Assembly (NCBI GenBank): GCA_905214155.1
Contig: CAJMLC010000001.1
Location: forward strand, 1-34,739
Reading direction: 5' to 3'
Length of the DNA: 34,739 nt
DNA from: an uncultured bacterium
Lineage (GTDB): Bacteria > Bacillota > Clostridia > Oscillospirales > Oscillospiraceae
The notes under the pieces: model-generated
Databases searched by the model: none
The model's input: only the letters and a program-made list of their open reading frames with translations
Told to the model about the DNA's origin: nothing
In this document: in pieces, positions 21,887-31,145 of the stretch
Layout: the number at the start of each line of letters is the position of its first letter
Numbering within the stretch: position 1 is the stretch's first letter
Translations under genes and position numbers: made by a program

Positions 21887-23131
21887 TTGGCTACCAGTAC
21901 ATACATCATGATCATGGCTGTCTGCCTGGTCTTATCGGCCTATTTTTCCGCGACGGAGACCGCGTTTTCCTCAGTTAACACCACAAAGCTGAAGGCACTG
22001 GCCGAGAAGGGGAACAAGAAGGCCGCGCTGGCCTGCCGGCTGGAGGAACAGTACGGCAAGCTCATCTCAACTGTGCTCATCGGCAACAACATCGTGAACA
22101 TCGCGATGGCGTCGCTCGGGACGGTGATCTTCGTGCGGCAGTACGGCGATTCGGGTGCGACGATCTCCACGGTCGTGGTGACGGTGGTGGTATTGATCTT
22201 CGGAGAAATTTCGCCGAAGAGCATCGCAAAGGACTGTGCGGAGCAGTTCGCAATGTTTTCCGCGCCGTTCATCCAGTTTTTGATCTGGGTATTCACACCA
22301 CTGAATTTCCTGTTCTCGCTTTGGAAAAAGCTGCTGGCGAAGCTGTTCCGCCTGAATCCGGACAGCCGGATGTCGCAGGAGGAGCTGCTGATGCTGGTCG
22401 ACGAGGTTCAGCAGGACGGAAGCATCGACAAGAACGAGGGAGAACTGCTGAAAAATGCGATCGAGTTTTCGGAGCAGGAGGCGCAGGACATTCTCGTCCA
22501 TCGGGTCGATCTGGCGGCGCTCCCGGTCGGGTCCTCGCCGGAGGAGATCGCGGCGATGTTCTCCGAGACGAAGCATTCGCGGCTGCTGGTCTATGAGGGC
22601 AGCATCGACAATATTCTCGGGACGGTTCATCAGAAGGATTTCTACGTCGGCTGCGGCATTACGGACAAGCCGCTGCGCGAGATCTTGTCGCCGGTCATCT
22701 TCGTGCTCGAAAATGAGCCGATCAGCCAACTGCTGAAGAAATTGCAGAAGGGGAAGACACACATCGCGGTCGTGGTCGACGAATATGGCGGCACGTGCGG
22801 CATCGTGACGATGGAGGACATTCTGGAGGAGCTGGTCGGTGAGATCTGGGATGAACACGACGAGATCGAAGTGCTGCTGCACAAGACCGGCGAGGACACC
22901 TATCTGGTCGACGCGGGGATGGATCTCGAGGAGTTCTGCGAGCATTTCCACGTCAAGACAGATTCGGAGATGGTCTCAGTCAGCGGATGGGTGATGGAAC
23001 AATTTGGCCGTGTACCGGAGGCTGGCGAGGAGTTCGAATGGAATGGCCTGCACGTGCGTGTGAAACGCGTCGAGGCGCACCGCATCGAGCAGATCGAGGT
23101 GCGCTGTGATGCGGCTGTGAAACATGGATAA
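21887..23131 (+). CDS. CNNM/CorC-type (HlyC-like) transporter with CBS pair
   Basis: This protein of about 414 residues has an N-terminal CNNM (DUF21) membrane domain containing AYFSATETAFSSVNTTKLKALAEKGNKKA and LISTVLIGNNIVNIAMASLGTVIF. A CBS-domain pair (about residues 200-330, including DILVHRVDLAALP and HIAVVVDEYGGTCGIVTMEDILEELVGEI) and a C-terminal CorC_HlyC domain follow. Members export Mg2+ or related ions; the hemolysin name is historical. A TTG start is assigned at 21887 with AAGGAGTA 6-7 nt upstream; the frame is open further upstream only through the leader. A consensus promoter and an upstream ORF precede it, and a terminator follows. Ion specificity is not proven. Confidence 0.9.
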   Translation: MATSTYIMIMAVCLVLSAYFSATETAFSSVNTTKLKALAEKGNKKAALACRLEEQYGKLISTVLIGNNIVNIAMASLGTVIFVRQYGDSGATISTVVVTVVVLIFGEISPKSIAKDCAEQFAMFSAPFIQFLIWVFTPLNFLFSLWKKLLAKLFRLNPDSRMSQEELLMLVDEVQQDGSIDKNEGELLKNAIEFSEQEAQDILVHRVDLAALPVGSSPEEIAAMFSETKHSRLLVYEGSIDNILGTVHQKDFYVGCGITDKPLREILSPVIFVLENEPISQLLKKLQKGKTHIAVVVDEYGGTCGIVTMEDILEELVGEIWDEHDEIEVLLHKTGEDTYLVDAGMDLEEFCEHFHVKTDSEMVSVSGWVMEQFGRVPEAGEEFEWNGLHVRVKRVEAHRIEQIEVRCDAAVKHG

Positions 23132-23136
23132 AATAA

Positions 23137-23167
23137 ACCAGACCTCTGAAAAGAGGTCTGGTGCTTT
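23137..23167 (+). terminator. Rho-independent terminator after the CNNM gene
   Basis: ACCAGACCTCT (23137-23147), loop GAAA and AGAGGTCTGGT (23152-23162) form a perfect 11-bp stem, followed by GCTTTT. Confidence 0.93.
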
Positions 23168-23190
23168 TATCAGCGTGTGTTTGCAGTTTG

Positions 23191-23294
23191 ACAATCCCTC
23201 CGTCAAAAATCTTCGATTTTTGACACCTCCCTTTACACAAGGGAGGCTTTCCGCTGCGGCGGGGACGGGCGGACAGAGTCGTCCGCCCCTACAA
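23191..23294 (+). repeat. Dispersed intergenic repeat, copy D
   Basis: ACAATCCCTCC is followed by a stem-loop with its own sequence (GTCAAAAATCTTCGATTTTTGAC), CCCTTTACACAAGGGAGG and TTCCGCTGCGGCGGGG. GGGCGGACAGAGTCGTCCGCCC-CTACA closes the copy. It has the same orientation as the other three copies and fills the space between the convergent CNNM and clpE genes. Confidence 0.85.
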
Positions 23295-23340
23295 AGACTC
23301 CTGGAAAATCCACGAGATCGCCACGCCAGGGTGCGCTGTA

Positions 23341-23374
23341 AAGAACGCCGCCGTATGGGAGGCATACGGCGGCG
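23341..23374 (-). terminator. Terminator of clpE (minus strand)
   Basis: CGCCGCCGTATG (23346-23357) pairs perfectly with CATACGGCGGCG (23363-23374). Read on the minus strand it is followed by TTCTTT, 10 nt after the clpE stop codon. Confidence 0.8.
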
Positions 23375-23384
23375 TGTTTGCGTC

Positions 23385-25715
<2,331 letters not shown>

Positions 25716-25745
25716 AGAGGTATCTCCTTATCACTTCTGCACCTG

Positions 25746-25774
25746 AGTATATGCTGTGTACGCCCGAACTGCAA
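25746..25774 (-). promoter_or_regulatory. Sigma-A promoter of clpE
   Basis: On the minus strand TTGCAG (25774-25769), a 17-nt spacer and TATACT (25751-25746) precede the clpE start by about 30 nt. The ribosome site AAGGAGA follows. No CtsR-type direct repeat (GGTCAAA-like) overlaps it. Confidence 0.75.
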
Positions 25775-25791
25775 CCGGCAATTTGTTCCGG

Positions 25792-26955
25792 TCACGGGAC
25801 GTAGCGCTCCGCCCGGCCGCTGCCGAGCAGCAGCGCCGTGCCGTCCGCGCGGAGGACGACGTTCGTCGCTCCGGCATCGTTGTCGGTGTGCGCGTAGAGG
25901 TGCATGGTGTTGTCATAGATCCGAAGCTGTCCGGCGGTCAGCACCGCCACATATTTTCCCGCCGCGGAAAAATCGAGGATCTGCTCGTCAAAATCCAGCG
26001 AGCCGATCGCCTCGCCCGCCGCGTCCACCGTCGTCACCTGATAACGGTTGCCTGCTTGATACATATTCAGCACCAGCGTCAGAAATCCGCTGCCGCCGAA
26101 ATCAAAATCCTTCAGATAAAAATCGGAATAATCATAGCTGCCGAGCTGTTCGCCCGCCGCCGAATACCAGCGTGCATGCTGCTCGCCCACGGCGAGGATC
26201 GTCTTCTCGTCCGCAAACGTCAGGTCGTAGATCAGCTCATTGCCGAATGAGACGGTCCCCACGGCGTCCTCCGCATCGGTACGGAAGATCTCGATGCTCG
26301 TCTCGAAGCTTCCGCCCGACTGTCCGAGCGCCGCCGCGGCCACATAGGCCGCTCCTTTATTCACCGCACAGAGCGGCAGATACTGGCTGGCGGAGAGGCG
26401 CCGGTAGATCAGGGCCTGATTTCCGTTGTAGACGTAAAGTACGCTCTTATAGCCGCTCTCGCTCGTCGAATAGCAGACGCTCCCGTCCTCGGCAAGGTCC
26501 GCATCCAGCACCGGCTTGTCCGCCGTCACATCGAGGACGCTCCCCTTTCCGGCGCGGATGACGTGCAGCGCGTAGCCGCCCACGTCATAGGCCATCACAT
26601 ACTTTCCGGCCTTGGCAATGGCCGGCGTCGCCAGCTTTTCCTGTACCATCGTGAACTCGCTGCCATCCGCCTCATAGGTCGAAATGCCGGTCGCCCCGGC
26701 GACGGCGAGGCCGCCGTCAAAGTCGGCATACTGGTTCGTGTTGCCCGCGTCGAAGAGGAACTGTCCGTCCGTCCCGCCGCCCAACACGTTCAGATAGCGG
26801 ACGAAGCGCCGCGCCGCGTCGAGATTCAGGCTGTCGCGGAACACATAAGCCGCCACGCCCAAACACACCACGAGCACCAGCACGGCGAACAGAATGATCC
26901 GCCGGACGGGCCATTTTTTCTGTTTTTCATTCAAATTGGTCACATTATCCGACAT
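25792..26955 (-). CDS. DUF5711-like membrane-anchored protein
   Basis: The 387-residue protein has one N-terminal membrane helix (about residues 19-38, IILFAVLVLVVCLGVAAYVF) and a large extracytoplasmic part. That part is built of repeated beta-rich units with patterns such as GKYVMAYDVGGYALHVI and GKYVAVLTAGQLRIYD, suggesting a beta-propeller. It resembles DUF5711 proteins common in Oscillospiraceae; no enzymatic motif is visible. The start MSDNV at 26955 was chosen because GGAGAGG precedes it; an upstream in-frame start lies deeper inside truA. It overlaps the truA end by 11 nt and is last in the minus-strand operon. Function is unknown. Confidence 0.75.
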   Translation of the reverse strand: MSDNVTNLNEKQKKWPVRRIILFAVLVLVVCLGVAAYVFRDSLNLDAARRFVRYLNVLGGGTDGQFLFDAGNTNQYADFDGGLAVAGATGISTYEADGSEFTMVQEKLATPAIAKAGKYVMAYDVGGYALHVIRAGKGSVLDVTADKPVLDADLAEDGSVCYSTSESGYKSVLYVYNGNQALIYRRLSASQYLPLCAVNKGAAYVAAAALGQSGGSFETSIEIFRTDAEDAVGTVSFGNELIYDLTFADEKTILAVGEQHARWYSAAGEQLGSYDYSDFYLKDFDFGGSGFLTLVLNMYQAGNRYQVTTVDAAGEAIGSLDFDEQILDFSAAGKYVAVLTAGQLRIYDNTMHLYAHTDNDAGATNVVLRADGTALLLGSGRAERYVP

Positions 26956-27709
26956 GGAACGAAACCTCTCCATCGTCATACCAGAGCTGTGTCATGTAAA
27001 GTCCGCCGGGCGGGACCGTCGGCCCTGCAGCCTTGCGGTCGCCGCGTTCCAGAATTTCCGCCACCGATTCCGCCGGGAACTTCCCTTCCGCCGCGTAAAC
27101 GACCGTCCCGGCCATCGCCCGCGCCATATTGTAGAGGAAGCCGTTGGCACAGACGCGCAGCGAAATGATGTCGCCCTCGCGCGCGACCTCATAATAATAG
27201 ACCGTGCGCACCGTGGACTTGACCTCCGTGCCGACCGAGCGGACGGCAGCGAAGTCGTGCGTTCCGACGAACTGGCTGCCCGCCAGCTGCATGACCTTTT
27301 CATCCAGATGCTTCGGGTAGAACCACGCGCGGTTAACATAAAACGGATCTTTGATCGCCGAATTATAGATCAGGTAGGTATATTCTTTTTTCACGCACGA
27401 ACCGATGGCGTTGAATCCCTCCGGCACCTCGCGCGCTTCCGTCACCACGATGTCAAGCGGCAGATGTGTGTTGAGTGCATAGGGCAGCCGGTCGACCGGG
27501 ATGCGCGATGTCGTGTGAAAGTTGGCGATATAGACGCGCGCATGGACGCCCGCGTCCGTCCGGCCGCAGCCAGTCACATGTACCGGATGGCCCACCACCA
27601 TCGCCACAGCCTTTTCCACCGTCTCACCGACCGTCACCTGCGTCTTCTGCACCTGCCAGCCGTGATACGCCGTGCCGAGATATTTTAATGTAATTGCGAC
27701 ATTCCGCAT
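26945..27709 (-). CDS. truA: tRNA pseudouridine(38-40) synthase TruA
   Basis: This 254-residue protein isomerises uridines 38-40 in the tRNA anticodon arm. The catalytic Asp lies in GCGRTDAGVHA near residue 52; YLGTAYHGWQVQ at the N-terminus and FLYNMARAMAGTVVYAAEGK at the C-terminus are diagnostic. It is 13 nt after ecfT, whose stop codon region also provides the TAAGGATG ribosome site. truA next to the ecfT-ecfA genes is a very common Firmicutes arrangement. Confidence 0.97.
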   Translation of the reverse strand: MRNVAITLKYLGTAYHGWQVQKTQVTVGETVEKAVAMVVGHPVHVTGCGRTDAGVHARVYIANFHTTSRIPVDRLPYALNTHLPLDIVVTEAREVPEGFNAIGSCVKKEYTYLIYNSAIKDPFYVNRAWFYPKHLDEKVMQLAGSQFVGTHDFAAVRSVGTEVKSTVRTVYYYEVAREGDIISLRVCANGFLYNMARAMAGTVVYAAEGKFPAESVAEILERGDRKAAGPTVPPGGLYMTQLWYDDGEVSFHVG

Positions 27710-27722
27710 TTTTCAAACATCC

Positions 27723-28526
27723 TTACAGTCCAAACTGCCGCAAAACGATCATCGCGGCCAAAAACACAGCACCGACAGAAAATGCAATATAGTCCCGTTT
27801 TTCGTACTTCAGCTGGTGCAGCCGCGTGCGGCCCTCTCCGCCGTGGTAGCAGCGGCACTCCATCGCCGTTGCCAGCTCGTCGGCCCGGCGGAACGCGCTG
27901 ATGAACAGCGGCACGAGGATCGGCACGAGCGCCTTCGCCCGGGCGATCAGATTGCCGGACTCAAAATCCGCGCCGCGCGCCTTCTGCGCCGACATGATCT
28001 TATCCGTCTCCTCGATCAGCGTCGGGATGAAGCGCAGCGCGATGCACATCATCATCGCCAGCTCATGCACCGGCAGCTTGATCTTCTTGAGCGGACTGAG
28101 CAGACTTTCCAGCCCGTCTGTCAGTGAGATCGGCGAGGTCGTATAGGTTAACATAAAAGTTCCAGCCACGAGCAGCATGATCCGCAGCGCCATAAACACC
28201 GCGTTGAAGATGCCCTCTTTCGTGATCTTGAAGATCCAGAACTTCACGATCGGCTCGCCGCTGGAATAAAAGAGGTTCAGAACCGCCGTCAGAATGATGA
28301 TCAGCAGCAGCGGCTTGAGGCTCTTGAAGATGACGGACAGGTGGATCTTCGAGATCCAGATGACCGCACCCAGAAACGCCGCCACCAGCAGATATGACAC
28401 GAACCACTTCGCAAGGAACAGCACCACGATATAGAGGATCACGAAGACCAGCTTCGTCCGCGGATCGAGCTTGTGGATGGGGGTCTGTCCTGGGAAATAC
28501 TGCCCCAGCGTCACGTCCTTCAGCAT
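27723..28526 (-). CDS. ecfT: ECF transporter transmembrane component EcfT
   Basis: This 267-residue membrane protein couples the two ATPases to substrate-binding S components of energy-coupling factor vitamin transporters. It has five to six predicted helices (for example TKLVFVILYIVVLFLAKWFVSYLLVAAFLGAVIW) and the N-terminal GQTPIHKLDPRTKL. The two cytosolic coupling-helix motifs appear as SAQKARGADFESG and ATAMECRCYHGGEGRT; the second is a variant of the A-R-x motif. It overlaps ecfA2 by 7 nt. No S component is encoded in the window, so the vitamin carried is unknown. Confidence 0.95.
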   Translation of the reverse strand: MLKDVTLGQYFPGQTPIHKLDPRTKLVFVILYIVVLFLAKWFVSYLLVAAFLGAVIWISKIHLSVIFKSLKPLLLIIILTAVLNLFYSSGEPIVKFWIFKITKEGIFNAVFMALRIMLLVAGTFMLTYTTSPISLTDGLESLLSPLKKIKLPVHELAMMMCIALRFIPTLIEETDKIMSAQKARGADFESGNLIARAKALVPILVPLFISAFRRADELATAMECRCYHGGEGRTRLHQLKYEKRDYIAFSVGAVFLAAMIVLRQFGL

Positions 28527-29389
28527 ACGCCGCGCCCCCCTTTCAGCAGCGGCCGCAGCGCCTGCCGCGCCTGCTCCACCGAAAATACCGACGTATCCAC
28601 CGGCACGCCTCGCCGCTTCAACGCAAGGAACAGCTGCGTCATCTTTGGAATGGCGAGGCCCATCTCCACCAGCTCCTCTGCATGGGAGAAGACCTCCGCC
28701 GGCGTCCCGTTCATGACGTTCTGCCCGTGGTTCATGACAAGCAGCCGGTCGACGTTCGACGCGATCTCCTCCATCGAATGGCTCACCATCACGACGGCGG
28801 CATGCTGCACAGCCTGATAGTCGCGGATATTCTGCAAAATGCTCTCGCGGCCGCGCGGGTCGAGTCCCGCCGTCGGCTCGTCCAGAATCAGCACGTCCGG
28901 CTCCATCGCGATCACGCCCGCGATGGCCGCGCGGCGCTTCTGCCCGCCGGACAGGTCAAACGGCGATTTTTGCAGCTCTGCGTCCGTAATGCCGACGAAC
29001 TGCGCCGCCCGTTCGACGCGCGCGCGGATCTCTTCCTCGGACAGGCCCATATTCTTCGGGCCGAATGAAATGTCCTGATAAACGGTCTCTTCAAAGAGCT
29101 GATGCTCCGGATACTGGAACACGAGGCCGACCTTGAAGCGGATCTCGCGCGTGAACTTCACGTCCTTCCATATATCCTCGCCGTCGAAGAGCACGCGGCC
29201 CGACGTCGGCTTCAGAAGCCCGTTGAAATGTTGGATCAGGGTCGATTTACCCGACCCGGTATGTCCGATCAGTCCCACGAATTCGCCGCGCTGGATGGAA
29301 AGACTCACATCCCGGAGCGCCGCGCGCTCAAACGGGGTGTCCGCGCTGTAGACGTGGGACAGATCCTGTATCTCTAGTATAGGGGTCAA
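28520..29389 (-). CDS. ecfA2: ECF transporter ATPase EcfA2
   Basis: This 289-residue ABC ATPase has Walker A GHTGSGKST, Q-loop VFQYPEHQLFEETVYQDISFGPKN, signature DLSGGQKRRAAIAG and Walker B VLILDEPTAGLDP. It pairs with EcfA1 on EcfT. A TTG start at 29389 is assigned because GGAGGAA lies 6-12 nt upstream; the earlier in-frame TTG at 29404 overlaps that ribosome site. The SADTPFERAALRDVS segment near the N-terminus is typical of EcfA2. Confidence 0.93.
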   Translation of the reverse strand: MTPILEIQDLSHVYSADTPFERAALRDVSLSIQRGEFVGLIGHTGSGKSTLIQHFNGLLKPTSGRVLFDGEDIWKDVKFTREIRFKVGLVFQYPEHQLFEETVYQDISFGPKNMGLSEEEIRARVERAAQFVGITDAELQKSPFDLSGGQKRRAAIAGVIAMEPDVLILDEPTAGLDPRGRESILQNIRDYQAVQHAAVVMVSHSMEEIASNVDRLLVMNHGQNVMNGTPAEVFSHAEELVEMGLAIPKMTQLFLALKRRGVPVDTSVFSVEQARQALRPLLKGGRGVC

Positions 29390-29413
29390 AGTGGTTTCCT
29401 CCAAATGTCAGGG

Positions 29414-30262
29414 TCAGGCCTTTATCCGATCATAAAGTGCCTGCGCACATTGGTCGATGGAGAGCGCATCCAGCGGCAGATCAAATCCGTCCGCGCGGAG
29501 CGCATAGAGCAGCTCGGTCGTCTCCGGGACGCTGAGTCCCACGCTCCGCAGCAGCTCGACCTGGGAAAAGACCTCCTCTGGCGTCCCGTCGGCGACGATC
29601 TTCCCGTCATTCATCGCGACGACGCGCCCGGCATGGGTCGCCTCGTCCATGTGATGCGTGATGAGCACAACGGTCATGCCCTCCTCACGGTTGAGCCGCT
29701 CGACGGTCTCGATGACCTCGCGGCGGCCCTGCGGATCGAGCATCGCGGTCGGCTCGTCGAGGACGATGCACTTCGGCTTCATCGCGAGCACACCCGCGAT
29801 GGCCACGCGCTGCTTCTGTCCGCCGGACAGCAGCTGCGGCGCATGCGCGCGGTATTCATACATGCCCACGGTCTTCAGCGCCGCGTCCACGCGCCGCCGG
29901 ATCTCCTCGCTCGGCACGCCGAGATTCTCCGGCGCAAAGGCGACATCCTCCTCAACGACATTCGACACGATCTGGTTGTCCGGGTTCTGGAACACCATGC
30001 CCACCGCCTGGCGAATGGCAAGCAGCAGCGCTTCGTCCTTCGTGTCCATACCGTAGACCGTGACTCTGCCGCCCGCGGGCAGCAGAATCGCGTTGAAATG
30101 CTTGGCGAGCGTCGATTTGCCGCAGCCGTTGTGGCCGAGCACGGCGACAAAGCTGCCCGCCTCAATGGCCAGATCCAGCCCGTCGAACACAACATGCTCG
30201 CGGTCTTCTTCCGCATCCTGATAACTGTAATGCAGGTCACAGACCTGAATGGCTTCGTTCAT
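29414..30262 (-). CDS. ecfA1: ECF transporter ATPase EcfA1
   Basis: This 282-residue ABC ATPase has Walker A GHNGCGKST, Q-loop VFQNPDNQIVSNVVEEDVAFAPENLG, signature LLSGGQKQRVAIAG and Walker B CIVLDEPTAMLDP. The C-terminal extension is that of EcfA1. The ATG at 30262 is 2 nt downstream of the upstream gene's stop and is preceded by AGGAAAG; the frame is open upstream only inside that gene. It works with EcfA2 and EcfT as the shared power module for vitamin uptake. Confidence 0.94.
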   Translation of the reverse strand: MNEAIQVCDLHYSYQDAEEDREHVVFDGLDLAIEAGSFVAVLGHNGCGKSTLAKHFNAILLPAGGRVTVYGMDTKDEALLLAIRQAVGMVFQNPDNQIVSNVVEEDVAFAPENLGVPSEEIRRRVDAALKTVGMYEYRAHAPQLLSGGQKQRVAIAGVLAMKPKCIVLDEPTAMLDPQGRREVIETVERLNREEGMTVVLITHHMDEATHAGRVVAMNDGKIVADGTPEEVFSQVELLRSVGLSVPETTELLYALRADGFDLPLDALSIDQCAQALYDRIKA

Positions 30263-30264
30263 TG

Positions 30265-31128
30265 TCACTTTCCTGTCCACCGGCCGGTGCTGCCGCAGGG
30301 CAGAACGAGGCCGGAATCCTTGACCGGCAGGCCCAGTTCTCCACATTCGCTGTGGCCGCCGAATCGTTTTGTAAAAATGGAATCCATGATGTAGCCCACA
30401 ACCGACGGAGCCAGGCCCGTGGTGTAGGAGTTGATGATGACGAACAGCGGCTTGTCCGAAAGCACCTGGCTGACCAGCTGGACGAACGGCCAGAGGTTTT
30501 CCTCCAGCTTCCAGATCTCACCCGACGGCCCGCGGCCATAGCTTGGCGGGTCCATGATGATCGCGTCATAGCGCCGCCCGCGGCGGATCTCCCGCTCGAC
30601 GAATTTCGCGCAGTCGTCCACAATCCAGCGGATGGGCCGGTCCTCCAGTCCGGAGGACTTGGCATTCTCCTTGGCCCACGCGACCATGCCCTTCGCCGCG
30701 TCGACATGACAGACGCTCGCACCCGCCGCCGCACAGGCCAGCGTCGCGCCGCCCGTGTAGGCAAAGAGGTTCAGCGCATTGATGGGCCGCCCGGCCCCGC
30801 GGATGGTCTCCATGATGAAGTCCCAGTTTGCCGCCTGCTCCGGGAAGACGCCCGTGTGCTTGAAGTTCATCGGCTTGACGTTGAACGTCAGTTCCCGGTA
30901 TTTGACCTGCCAGTGCTCCGGCAGGCGCAGATTCGCCCACTTGCCGCCGCCGGTCGACGACCGGGCATAGCGCGCGTCATACTTCCGCCAGAGCGGATCG
31001 TCCTTCGGCGTGTTCCAGATCACCTGCGGATCCGGGCGCACGAGGACATATTTGCCCCAGCGTTCGAGCTTTTCGCCGCCGGAGGTATCAAGGACCTCAT
31101 AGTCCTTCCAAGCATCAGCCAACCACAT
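30265..31128 (-). CDS. Class I SAM-dependent rRNA methyltransferase (RlmI/RlmK-like)
   Basis: This 287-residue methyltransferase of the COG1092 type has SAM-binding motif I LNLFAYTGGATLACAAAGA and the VDAAKGMVAWAKENAKSSGL segment. The catalytic-type motif MDPPSYGRGPSGEIW is that of 23S rRNA cytosine- or guanine-methylating enzymes. It lacks the N-terminal PUA domain of E. coli RlmI. It follows the penicillin-binding protein gene (17 nt) and precedes ecfA1 (2 nt). The exact rRNA target is not known from sequence. Confidence 0.88.
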   Translation of the reverse strand: MWLADAWKDYEVLDTSGGEKLERWGKYVLVRPDPQVIWNTPKDDPLWRKYDARYARSSTGGGKWANLRLPEHWQVKYRELTFNVKPMNFKHTGVFPEQAANWDFIMETIRGAGRPINALNLFAYTGGATLACAAAGASVCHVDAAKGMVAWAKENAKSSGLEDRPIRWIVDDCAKFVEREIRRGRRYDAIIMDPPSYGRGPSGEIWKLEENLWPFVQLVSQVLSDKPLFVIINSYTTGLAPSVVGYIMDSIFTKRFGGHSECGELGLPVKDSGLVLPCGSTGRWTGK

Positions 31129-31145
31129 TGTGTTCTCCTAATCGA

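Noticed and set aside
9348..23294. CRISPR array from the recurring repeats
   Set aside because: The copies are kilobases apart, variable in length and made of palindromic modules; there are no regular spacers or cas genes.
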